64,000 nt of DNA. Source: Serpula lacrymans var. lacrymans S7.9 (Eukaryota; Basidiomycota; Agaricomycetes; Boletales; Serpulaceae). A program made the translations under genes and the position numbers. The stretch is from assembly GCF_000218685.1 (NCBI RefSeq), contig NW_006763297.1, forward strand, positions 727,557 through 791,556. Reading direction: 5' to 3'. Numbering within the stretch: the stretch's first letter is position 1; every line of letters starts with the position of its first letter. The notes under the pieces are model-generated. The model ran no database searches. It saw only the letters and a list, made by a program, of their open reading frames with translations, and was not told the origin of the DNA. Of the stretch, positions 1 to 11,802 are shown piece after piece.

Positions 1-3000
1 CTATCGAGATCAAGATAAGCACGACGTCTTCTATACCCGCTAACCAAAGAGATAATAGGACACTCACGCTCTTTCAAAGCCAACCAGTCTTGTTCCATCA
101 ATTCTGGAATAGTCGCCCTCTCCTTTGGATTTCGCACCAAGCAACTTTTCATCCCTTCAATGATATCTTCTCTCACCCTTCTCTTCAACCCCTCCAATTT
201 CTTCTTTTCCCCCGTCTTGGTCACCACGGTGGGAATAGCGTACTCCGGGAACTCGATCGTGTATGCAAGATCCGGAATGGCCTTCATTTTTTGGTATACA
301 GATAGATGCTGGAAAGGTGGCTGTCCATAAACCATTTGGTAAAGTATGCATCCTAATGACCACACGTCACTTGGACGGCCAACCTTGAGCCGACGCATAC
401 CGTCTGGTAGTTCAATGGCTTCTGGGCTCATATAGTTCACGGTACCAATCTGAGATAGGAGTATCGATCGTCAAAAGGAACATCAAGAAGAATGTAAAAG
501 TAAATACCTGATGATCTCGTTGGATATTTGTCGTATCATTCGCTATGGCATTGGCGATCCCGAAGTCGATCAATTTGAGTTGCCCTCGAACAAGAACAAA
601 ATTGGCTGGTTTAAGATCGGAATGAACAATCTTCTCCTCGTGTATAACGTGCACAGCTTGCAGCATCTAGGGACGCACAATTAAACACACAAATTCCAGG
701 ATAAGAACAAGTCTGGAAAATGTACCCACCTGTTGCCAATAATATGAAATCCACACCATATTCATTGGTTCCTTCTGCTGCTCCTGCAGCAACTTGGCGA
801 GATCAATCTCTCCACACTCCATAACGAGCATTAGGTGTCCCTTCGTGCCTCCAGGGCCCGCTTTCACCTCACTATCAAACAACTGAATGATACGATTATT
901 GCCATCCAAACGCTTCAAAAGCCCGATCTCATTCATGTATCCACTCATCGTCTCCGCGTCCGTCTTGTCCAGAGAAACGCGTTTGATGGCATAGATCTCA
1001 TTCGAGCTGTTCATCACGCGATACACTCGTGAGGATCCACCCTTTCCAATGAGGTCGAGTCGTGCATACACCTTCTTGTTCACCTACACCACACAAATAT
1101 CAGGAGGATAGTACTGATAAAAGTTTGCTTGAGACTCACATATATGTTGTGGTTTCTGACAGGTGCAGGAACAGAAGCTTGCACGGGAGCAGATGGTGCT
1201 TGAACCTGTTGCTTCGCCGCTCGTTGGGGGATAGATGCAACCTTTGCTTCAGACTCACTCTCAACTCTATCTTTCTCGTCCCCAGAAGCCCATGTCTTTC
1301 CGCTCTTTGCAATACCCATTCCAGGTGGCGGAGCCAACATTCCGCTCGTTGTCGGTGGATCAGGCGCGGTCGGACTTCGTCTGTGAGCGAGCAGAGGAAA
1401 TTGTCTTCCAGAGGGAGAGACGCGAGCAGGGAGCTCTACGACAGTAGGTGAGGATGACGTGGCTGGCATTGAATTCTGGTTCTGCGCTATTGTGCGGACA
1501 GTATCAGAATCACGCCGCTGATGTGTATGTGGGGGGCGTAGGTGGTTCATGTGTGTTGGAGAAGGCGATTGACGTGACTGGGGGCGTGAAAGAGAAGTTT
1601 GTGGGGGTTGAGCTTCTTCATGATGGGACCGTCCTGTGAGATCGGAAGGGTAAACCTACAGAGAAAAATAATGTTTGAAATATACGTACTGTCCGCTTCT
1701 GCCGCTTCTTCGGCTCTTCTCGCGTATTCTGTATGAAATATCATGAAATGAGTAAGAGAAATGTGTATATTCGATGGCAGACGTACCTTCTTGTTCTATA
1801 GTAGTTCTCCTCGAGCGGGAAGGATTCATGCCCAAGCTGGAGCCTGGTCGCGAACTATACTGACTTGGAAGTTGGGTGACCGGTGATAAACGGTCATCAG
1901 CTATGCACAATAGTTAATAAGGATAAACGTTGAAGAACTGAGAACTGTTCCTAACCAGAAGCATCACTAAGGCTGGCTGACCGCCGTGGTCGAGTGTGAC
2001 CTGGTTGTGAGAGTGACGGTGGAGGAGGCACATAGCTACGATGGCGTGAAATACCATTTGCAGACGATGGAGGTTCGTCTGGGCCTAAAGCCACAGGGGG
2101 TCAGCATATGCAAGGATCCGCGCCCTTATAGAATTCGCGACATTATACTTACCAGTATCAGTTTCTTCTCCTGCGTAATCGACGTCGTTTACGTCTCCCT
2201 CTACCTCATTGATTTTATCAAAACCGTTATTCGCTCCATACTTCACACCCATCAATATTCTCCCTGCGCGGTTTGGGCCTGGGAGAATCTGCCTGCCAGG
2301 AACTTGCAATGGTTTGGGAACACTTGAATTTGAAGAATACGCGCGCATAGGTAAACCGGACATTGCTCGAGTCTCAATTAAGCCAACAGAAGCTGATCGA
2401 CTGGACAGCCTCGGCGAAGTTCGCTTCGGGTTCGCACCAGCGTCAGAGAGCATACCGTCTGTTCCTTCAGAAGAGCCCACGAGATTCTCTTTCTCCTCTT
2501 GCGCACGCATCTCCCACTCGCTCTGGGCGCGCAGGAGCTCCTCTTTTTGCTGTCTGTTCTTTTCCTCCATCTCTCTGTACTCTTCAATTGTGACTCGCTG
2601 TGGCCTGCCGAGTTTGCGACCCGTGCCGCGGAGACCATTAGACAAGGGTGCACGGAGGGAAGAGGATGCTGGAGTAACAACGGCGGGGCCTGAAGCCACA
2701 CGCTGGAAAGACCTGTGTGAGGACGGTTGTGCTGCGGTGCTAAGAGACTGTGGGCGCTGGTGCTCGCCAGTGTTTACGAGAACAGGATAAGCGCTCTCGG
2801 AGCGTGACAGAGAGTTGCGCCTAGCTGGACCTGGTGAATTGAGTGATACAGGCGAGGGCGGTTTGGGATTGGGCGCATACAAGTCTTGGTGAGCTGGTGG
2901 AGAGATAGATGGCTTGTGAGTATCTGATAGCAATTCATGAGGCGTGGGTGGACTTGAATTGTTGGATCTTGAAGAGCCTTTGGATATGCGAACATAGTTC

Positions 3001-3161
3001 CCAGCCGAGTCCAGTTCGTAATCAAAGGAAAGCTCGATGAGCGAGTCATCTGAGGGCGTTGTCGATGCCTGGCGTGTATTCTGTGTGTCGAAAGTGCGCG
3101 TGGGCGGTGTATGCGGTGGCGAAAGATGGTCGCGGTGGATGGGCGAGGTGGAGGAAATCAT
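1..3161 (-). CDS. MPS1: MPS1/TTK-type dual-specificity protein kinase, 3' end outside window
   Basis: Spindle-checkpoint and spindle-pole kinase of the Mps1/TTK family. Several exons are visible. A long first exon (3161 to about 2150) encodes a low-complexity Ser/Pro-rich N-terminus with a basic glutamine-rich coiled stretch ([18 protein letters not shown]). Shorter linker exons follow. The kinase domain starts at about 1080 with the glycine loop GKGGSSRVY and the lysine in YAIKRV, then the family-typical catalytic loop HSDLKPANF near 620 and the DFG motif (IDFGIANAI) near 560. The exon at about 75-450 continues through the substrate lobe ([21 protein letters not shown]) and ends at a GTGAGT donor near position 75, so the C-terminus lies off the window. 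The Ser in place of Arg in HRD is usual for this family. Exon borders were placed by hand. The start at 3161 is the first ATG of the long open exon. Confidence 0.88.
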
Positions 3162-3515
3162 AGAGGGTGGAATTGGCTACACTGGAAAGAACTGACTGCA
3201 ATTTTGCTGGGCAGAGCGTGGTCACAAAGCGAAACGACGACGAGATATGTAAATATGCTGGACAAGAAAGAAAAGGCGTCGAGTAGAACGTTGGCGACGA
3301 CGAGAACGAAAAAGTGGAACACGGATTTCTTTGTCGTCGTTGGATTTTCGAACACGAGGCAGAGACGCGGTCACGTGCTCATTACCCTCACACCGCCACC
3401 AGACGCGACGGCTCTTTCGCTTAGATCCAGTAAAATAACATTCAAGTACATAGTACAATAGAGTATCCAGACTACTGTTCTTTCAGACATTTATCCTTGC
3501 CCACACCCAGCCTAA

Positions 3516-5075
<1,560 letters not shown>

Positions 5076-5697
5076 TCTAACAGGCGCACAGCTCGAAAAC
5101 GCAGTGACTTGATGAGTGCCGAAAGGGTAAACTTTGAAGTATGGATGATTACGCCCAAGACAGGGCTGGCTTATACGTTTGCTTGTAAAAGATAACGTCC
5201 TTGGAAAGTGCAGAGCCTTTGAGCTTGCTGACTGATATAGTAGCTTGAGTGAAAGCCTGTGCATGAAGTCGGTGTCGTGTCTGACCCGGGCAAGGCGGCA
5301 TGTGATTCATCAGCTCAGTCCATAGAGTTTTCCTATTTGGGTAACTACCTTCATCTTACAGACTCATGTGCCTAGAGAATACCTAACGAGCTGGATGAAC
5401 TTTAGACAAGATTGTAAATCGACTTTCATTCCAACAGCTCTACTTGATTCTACACAAATTCAACACATATAATCGTAAATCTTCTGACCCAGCTCAACCT
5501 CTATCACCCTAGATTCAGTCTAACCACAAACCAACCCGCGAACCCAATTTCTACTGCGTCCATTACCACCACTCAAGTCTACATTCCCTTTCTTTCTTCT
5601 CTGCTGATTCGCCCATGAATGAAACCAGATTCGCGCAATATTGAAACAAACATTATGCCTTATCTGCTGTCTTTCTTTTTTCCCGTTTTAGGTTATT

Positions 5698-7569
5698 TTA
5701 GGTTAGTTTCTGGTATAAAGATCTGTCAGGCAATTGAAGCATCAGACAAATACGACACCTACACTGAACCATTGAATCGTCCGGATCGTCCTCTTGCATA
5801 CCATCGTCACTATCCTCATCAAATATATCATCATCGTCTTCCTCATCACTCGCTTCAAACCGTTCGAACGTCTCCAGATTCCTGCGGAACCACTGTGCCT
5901 GAGTATCAGTCACTTCATCTTCCTCGTCCATGTACACTGCACGCAACGGAATGCCAGCGGCTTTCCTCGCCAAAACTGCATCGCGCATAACTGGACCCGA
6001 TATGCCTGATGTTCTCAACGATATCAATTGTGGTAGATAAAACAATGGTTCTGTTGCTACTGCGGTCAAGTCTGGGGTAATGGCCACGGGAGCATTGGAA
6101 GCACCGGATATGGGGTTGGTCAACTTCTTGAAGAATAATTCGTCCACGAAATTACATGCCAGACTGAGATGTTTGAGGTCCACAAGTTGAGAATATATCA
6201 GGTCAATACATTGAAGATCGCATGGCAGACTAGCGATTTTGAAGTCTTCGAGACGCATCAGCAGACTCTGAATGGGTGCTTGGTTCCCGAGCACGTTTTG
6301 GTTAGATACGCCAGTAGCAGGGCCAGTGAGCTGCCTGACAAACTCCGTATAGTCAGCATCGTCGAACTCGAGAGTGAGTGATGTCAATTGTGGAAGAGCA
6401 ATCCGGCGCATGAGAGGGCCAACATATTCAGGTTTGAGCCAAGACAGAACGAGAGTTTTTATGGGAAGTTCCAATATATCACTCAGTCCGTCGCCAGGTC
6501 TCTCGCTATGCCAGTCTGTAGGCGCACCAGCGGGTCCAGACTGAGATAAAGTGAGAGTTTCGAGGTTTGGCGATCCCTTCAGCATGGCTACAAATGTGGC
6601 CCATGACGGACGCACATCTGCCGCATGGTAAGCCAACTCTAGAGCGACTAGCCCACCACCTCGCCAGAGTCCCACCAGTGGATCGTCCCACTTGACGTGT
6701 ACACCCCACAAAGACAGATCCTTCATTTTTGGCGCACCTCCGGGTAAGATAGTAAAGCTAGTGTTTAATATCCGAGGTTTGAAATGATCGAAATCATCTT
6801 GCTCCTGCCAATGTTGAAGTTGCAGGGTGGTTAGCTGGTTAGCGCACGGTGTAGACGGATCGGAGATGATTTCCAGGAGGGAATATAAATGAGAGTACGA
6901 GGACGCAGTGATTTCAAACGTAGCCCAACGATGGATAGCTGGGTAAAGAATTTTGATAAGCGAGGTAAAGTCTTCTACGGTCATGACCTCTTCGTCTTCA
7001 TCCCCATGTTTCATTATTTCATCATTTTCTAAATCTTTAGGATCAAGCGGAGAGTCTATTTCGATTTTGAGGGGAATGTTTTGACTGCGTTCCAGCCATG
7101 TCTGTAAACGCTCGAACGGTGGTTGGTCATCGAGCACGCAGATAGAAGACCAGAGAGAGGGTGTTGCAAGGGCGACAGAACGCCAGTGAGTGCAAATATG
7201 TGAGACCAACACCTGGAAAGGTAGGGTAGGGCCATAGTCGGAATCGGAGTCTGTTGAAGCTGAGGAGGGGGATGAACGATCGTTTGATCTTTTCTTGCGA
7301 CAAGCGTCACGGCTATAGTCTTTCCATAGCTTTCCTGTGAATACTTCATCTTCATCTCCCTGTACCTGTACCTCGAAGTCATCCTCGTCCAGTTCGAGCT
7401 GATCGTCGTGGTCATCAGAGTCACAGAATGTGCCTGTGATGAAGATATGTGACAACAACTCGTTGGGAAGCTGATTAATTGGACAGGTGGAGGTAGGTGG
7501 AACATATGGATTGTTAGCCAGGTCAAGAGGCACAAGTGTTTCACTAGACTCTATTAGTGGCGACTTCAT
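5698..7569 (-). CDS. F-box protein, basidiomycete F-box/LRR type
   Basis: About 620 residues in one open exon. The N-terminal F-box-like segment reads INQLPNELLSHIF, followed after an acidic insertion by HICTHWRSVALATPSLWSSI, the usual F-box tail in agaricomycete proteins. The rest has degenerate leucine-rich segments (for example LKTLVLSWLKPEY, LTSLTLEF) and a very acidic region near the C-terminus (DEEDDDDIFDEDSDDG). Such proteins are expected to be substrate receptors of SCF ubiquitin ligases through SKP1 binding at the F-box. I took the Met at 7569. Upstream, a GTGAGT...TATATAG pair at about 7610-7668 suggests a 5' intron, so a short first exon cannot be excluded. Substrate unknown. Confidence 0.8.
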   Translation of the reverse strand: MKSPLIESSETLVPLDLANNPYVPPTSTCPINQLPNELLSHIFITGTFCDSDDHDDQLELDEDDFEVQVQGDEDEVFTGKLWKDYSRDACRKKRSNDRSSPSSASTDSDSDYGPTLPFQVLVSHICTHWRSVALATPSLWSSICVLDDQPPFERLQTWLERSQNIPLKIEIDSPLDPKDLENDEIMKHGDEDEEVMTVEDFTSLIKILYPAIHRWATFEITASSYSHLYSLLEIISDPSTPCANQLTTLQLQHWQEQDDFDHFKPRILNTSFTILPGGAPKMKDLSLWGVHVKWDDPLVGLWRGGGLVALELAYHAADVRPSWATFVAMLKGSPNLETLTLSQSGPAGAPTDWHSERPGDGLSDILELPIKTLVLSWLKPEYVGPLMRRIALPQLTSLTLEFDDADYTEFVRQLTGPATGVSNQNVLGNQAPIQSLLMRLEDFKIASLPCDLQCIDLIYSQLVDLKHLSLACNFVDELFFKKLTNPISGASNAPVAITPDLTAVATEPLFYLPQLISLRTSGISGPVMRDAVLARKAAGIPLRAVYMDEEDEVTDTQAQWFRRNLETFERFEASDEEDDDDIFDEDSDDGMQEDDPDDSMVQCRCRICLMLQLPDRSLYQKLT

Positions 7570-7647
7570 TATATGCGTCCTTAAAGAATCAACAGAATAA
7601 TATCTATATAAATAATATGTTATTGGTGAATCAGAACAGATTCTCAA

Positions 7648-8591
7648 GAAGCATTATCAAAAGACTCACGTCACTACCCGTCTCAAGTAATGCTTGAATC
7701 CCCAGAATACGCTGACAATGTTGCGTTCCAGCACCAAAGGCTTGCGTTGGCTAGGATTCTAGAGTTCAAAAGTTGCCACAAACATTGAAGAAAACTTTTA
7801 GTAGCACATAGTTCCTTTTATCTTGCCGTGATCATATTTTCCTCATTCGGCAATCACCCTGTGACTAATCGATATCCCTTAACTTCCCAGTAAAATTCAA
7901 ATCGACTATTGGCTGGTACGCCGTAGTTCTAGAGACAATTGAGTATATATTTACATGCGACGTCTCAGTACTCAGTTTCTCACCATGAAATTGCAATCCA
8001 GGATTGTACAAGTACAATGCAGCTACATTAACTTTACTATAGAATCTGGCTGCTAGGTGTCGGATTCCAGATTCATACAGGTAGTCCATTGACAGTAAGC
8101 GCGACAAACCTGTTCCCAGCACAACCCATGTCATATCTCCATACCTTTACAATCGGTCGCTCATCCACGATTTGTGGTGTATGCTGGTCATGTCTTTCAT
8201 CTCACCGGTTCTCTTCCACGCATAGTTCATATGCCTTACGATGTCTGGCAACCTTCTGTCGGAGCGGTCATCAGAATCTTTTGACGCTTCTCTGTTCTTG
8301 TGCGTATTACAATGGGATTATCCAGGTTGAGTTATGGAAAGATCTCAAAGACTACGCACAAACAATTGGCAGTTGTGATTCTGTAAGTTCAGCTTGTACC
8401 CATTAAAGTGTCACAGAAAAGCTATAAAAGCAGCGTATTTCACGAAAATGATAAGACCGCGTAGTAGATCACGACTGTCACTAGAAAACGTTACCAGATT
8501 ACTTGCTTTCGGGGAGTTGTCTCGCGTTCGCCGGTACTGGATTATTGGTATCTGGCAGACAGGTCTGTAGGCGAGGTCTCCAGTATAAATT
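7648..8591. other. Intergenic stretch, no convincing gene
   Basis: Only short open frames are present. On the plus strand a frame near 8100-8270 (containing VVYAGHVFHLTGSLPRIV) looks mildly protein-like but ends in TGA without recognisable similarity or a clear start. On the minus strand an 89-codon frame at 7865-8134 has no recognisable domain. These could be decayed exons; I assign nothing. Confidence 0.4.
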
Positions 8592-8946
8592 TCATCTTCT
8601 CTTGGCCATTTGCATCGTCAAGTTATCAATGTACATTTGCAATGTTCCATTCTCTGATGTCAATTTATCCACATCTCCCTGCACCGTTTGCACACGAGTG
8701 ACCAGAGCTAGATAAAACTGTCAAATAGATTTCAAGGCCAATGTCGAAACAAAACAAACACTGGAGGTCCCCTTGTGCAGCTGCAATCTCTCTAAAAGAT
8801 GTTCAGCTCTCTTCCTAATAGTAGCACTGCATATAATGAACGCACTTCAAAACCTGTTCTTTCCTGATGGCATCCTTCACGATATCTCCTGTCGAAGGTT
8901 CTGGTTCTCCCCAAGCTGGTGGATCCTCATATCCGTTAAATGACAT
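8592..8946 (-). CDS. Short coiled-coil protein (SCOC/Slo1-like), three exons
   Basis: An 89-residue protein built from three exons: 8846-8946, 8762-8814 and 8592-8707, with phases that join cleanly to a TGA at 8592. The C-terminal exon carries the heptad-rich coiled coil of the SCOC family (RVQTVQGDVDKLTSENGTLQ, then MYIDNLTMQMAKR), which in animals sits at the Golgi/endosome and binds ARL GTPases. The N-terminal part is acidic and proline-containing (GYEDPPAWGEPEPSTGD). The Met at 8946 was preferred to one at 9060, because it leaves a 159-bp promoter region shared with the divergent RPN13 gene and gives the usual small size. Family call is from the coiled-coil pattern; function is inferred. 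Confidence 0.72.
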
Positions 8947-9105
8947 TTCAGCGCGTTTGCCCTTTGGCACAAAGGTCAAAGGTACTTCGCCTTGAACTGT
9001 TGAATCTAGTATGTAGTGACCGCGCTCAAGAAGTTTGAAACTCCGACTCGGTGCCACCACTCGCAGAGGCCATTGACGCGTCGCGCTGCAAACCTATACC
9101 ACTCC
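8947..9105. promoter_or_regulatory. Bidirectional promoter region between SCOC and RPN13
   Basis: The start codons of the divergent SCOC-like gene (8946, minus) and RPN13 (9106, plus) are only 159 bp apart, so both must initiate from this interval. No clear TATA box is visible. This is inference from gene spacing. Confidence 0.5.
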
Positions 9106-10235
9106 ATGCCTATACTCGCTTTCAAGGCTGGCCGAGCATTTAGGAGGGATGGGACCAATTTTGTTGACCCCAGTCCCACAAAGGGAGCCATTGTCTTGCA
9201 TGTTGAAGATTCGCTCCTGCGTTTCCAATGGAAGAACAGGGCTACGAATGAAATCGAAGAGGTACGTAGTAAAGTTCTGCTAAAGTTCCCCTTAGGTAAG
9301 GTTATAATTGTGTATGCTATAGGACTTGATCTTGATTCCCTCGGACGCCACTTTTGAGAAAGTATCTCAGTCTGCGTGGGGTAGAACATATGTATTAAAG
9401 TTCTCGTCCTCGAATCAAAGACATTTCGTGAGTTTTTTTGGTCTTTGAAGATGATATCTATACCTGACAGTATTTTTAGTTCTGGATGCAGGTATTTATC
9501 ACTTCGAGTAAATTTCTGCTCATTATACTTACTATCAATTTACTGTCAGGATGCATCCTCTCAAAGAGATAATGAGTTTGTGAACAACCTCAACCACCTA
9601 CTAGAGAACCCAGAGTATATTCCCATCTGGGATGCTTCTCAGCCCCAGGCTTCCACATCGACCTCCCAGCCGTCCACGTGAGTCATTAATCTACACATTC
9701 TTCCAGATCGGCATTCCAAAGCTGTATTAGGTCTCAGGCAGCTGGAGGTCCATCGGCAGGGATAGCTACCCCTGAACAGCTAGCACAAATACAGTCACTA
9801 GTTGCATCTATGGGAGGGGGCTCTGGGGGAGCTCCGTCATCAGGTATTTAGTTTCGCAGTGGTATCATATCCGATTGACATTCCGTCCGTTCTTCCGCTT
9901 GATTAGATCTCTCCTTGTCTGATATTCTTACTCCTGGAAACATCAACCCATTGTTTGTTTCGCACCCGGAACTTATACCTGCGCTCTTCCCGCATCTTCC
10001 TCCTGACATGCCCACGCCCCCGTCGCCAGAAGTATTACAGCGTGTCATCAATACGCCGCAATTCCGAGCGGCCGTTCGAAACCTTGATCAGGCATTGCGG
10101 ACAGGCCTGTTGGGTGGTATGGTGAGAAGCCTCGGGTTGCCCGAGGAGGCGGGGACGAGTGTGGAGGCATTCTTAAGAGCCATACAGCACCAGTCTCAAA
10201 GAGACAGTTCTGGAGGTGATATGGACACGGATTAA
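9106..10235 (+). CDS. RPN13: Proteasomal ubiquitin receptor RPN13/ADRM1
   Basis: Binds ubiquitin at the proteasome base and recruits the deubiquitinase UCH37. Six exons join in frame: 9106-9261, 9323-9427, 9480-9491, 9550-9677, 9731-9843, 9907-10235. The N-terminal Pru (pleckstrin-like) domain runs from LAFKAGRAFRRDG through KGAIVLHVEDSLLRFQWKNR and DLILIPSDATF to the signature FWMQ, encoded entirely by the 12-nt third exon. A Ser/Thr/Gly-rich linker follows. The C-terminal DEUBAD domain covers LSLSDILTPGNINPLFVSHP to LGGMVRSLGLPEEAG, ending in an acidic tail. The start at 9106 gives the family-typical MPILAFKAG. Tail-to-tail with ARL8. Confidence 0.93.
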
Positions 10236-10425
10236 GGATCGCTGGCATATTAGCACTAGATACACTTCGGCTGAAAGTAATGTAACTTGTCGTTAAACAA
10301 TCCGCGGTTGTGCGAAGAGGATATTTCCATTTACCCACACGTATGTGGTGCAAGTTACAGAAATCCAGATATAGGAGGTAATAGATGCAATGTGAAGATA
10401 GTGAGGAGTGTATGGGGTGCTCCGA

Positions 10426-11613
10426 TTAATGGCTTCGCTCTGCTAACCAACGCAGAACGATATCTCTGCAGATGTTTTTAGCAATTGAAGTCAATGGCTT
10501 TTAAGTACAAAGACTCACAAGTTGTTTTGGCTTTTCATAGAACACTGTGGAAGAGTTAGGACATATTTCAAGAAGATAGCGGATCCAAACCTACTGAATA
10601 GCACTATACAAATGACTGGATCAACATCACAGTTGCTGAAAATAGTGATGAGCACTCACAGACACAGCTCGTCCTTGTATTTTGTCTAGTTGTCTGCCTT
10701 TGGCGTTAGTGTTATATGGAGTATTTCATGTCAATATTAGCTTACAGCACGCTTATTAAGTCTTTCACAGGGGCATGACCATCTACATCGTTCTTGTTCC
10801 CTAGCTTTTTACCCAGTTAGTCTACCACATAATAGGCACACGAGACAACATACAACAAGAAGAGGGACACCGGTCAAGGTCTGCTGCCCTAGTAGCTGAT
10901 GTAATTCGAATTGAGCAGTGTCAAATTTCTCCTTCTGTGTATATAGAAATTGCATATCAGTTCGAAACAGGGTTGGGAGTCGTTGCACCTACATCAGCTG
11001 AATCTACCACAAACCTACTCGGATTCATCATGTATGCATCCCACAGATAGAAGAGAGCTTACACAACAGCATCTACGCCATTACAGTATCTTTCCCACAT
11101 GGAACGGAACTTAGGTTGCCCTGTGCCGGATGTTAGACCTCGGACAGAACATTTGTCAGGAAGACGTCACCTGCGACATCCCAGATCTTGAGTGTAACGT
11201 TGCCTGAATGGACGATAGACAGTGAGCTAGTATTACGAGGCGTTATCTCAACTAGTATACACTACCTTTTCTCACTTTGCGATAATTGAACGCGACTGTG
11301 GGTACTACGTCTTCGCTCCACTATGACGGACTAGCGTAAGCTGGCTAATCGCATAAGCTTTACAAGTGATATTACCTGCCCGGAACCAATGACATTGACA
11401 AAAGACGTCTTCCCTGATGCCTGAGTGATATCCATGAGATTCTAGACATGAGAACTTTCATTCGGTTCTTACCTGCAAGCCTACTACAGATATCTCTGCA
11501 GCTTTGGAAAAGAATATACTGTAAAGATGTCGTTGAAACAAAAGGTATAGACCAGATATTCATGAACCACACCTGCTGAACCACATAAACACTGAAGAGA
11601 AAAATCCTACCAT
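10426..11613 (-). CDS. ARL8: ARF-like small GTPase ARL8
   Basis: Lysosome/vacuole-associated ARF-family GTPase. The gene is broken into many small exons, so no long frame exists; I assembled it by hand. Pieces in order: MVGFFSSVFMWFS (11613 down), IFFSKAAEISVVGLQ, P-loop ASGKTSFVNVIGSGQ (about 11370-11430), VPTVAFNYRKVRKG (switch I), NVTLKIWDVAG and QPKFRSMWERYCNGVDAVV (switch II and following), VVDSADV, KEKFDTAQFELHQLLGQQ, the guanine-specificity motif GNKNDVDGHAPVKDLI (about 10750-10800), QLDKIQGRAVS, and the C-terminus DIVLRWLAERSH ending at TAA 10426. The QPKFRSMWERYC block is diagnostic for ARL8. Some intron borders, especially near 10500-10680, are uncertain. Head-to-head with PET127. 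Confidence 0.85.
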
Positions 11614-11802
11614 AGTGAGAATGGTATATGGTGCTGGTAATACCGTGACTGCAGTGCTGCGTGTTGAAGCCGATTAAACACTTCCCTTTTAAGTAGGTTA
11701 CGTAACGCGTTTCTTTCACGCGCAAAAAGTTTCGTGCTCTTTGGTCCGAATCTTGCAACTTTGCGAGGTTTCCTTCTACACTTTTGGTTTATCTGGCTTC
11801 GC

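Noticed and set aside
1080..2790. Several plus-strand frames of 100-190 codons opposite MPS1
   Set aside because: They are antisense shadows of the Ser/Pro-rich MPS1 exons and carry no domain.
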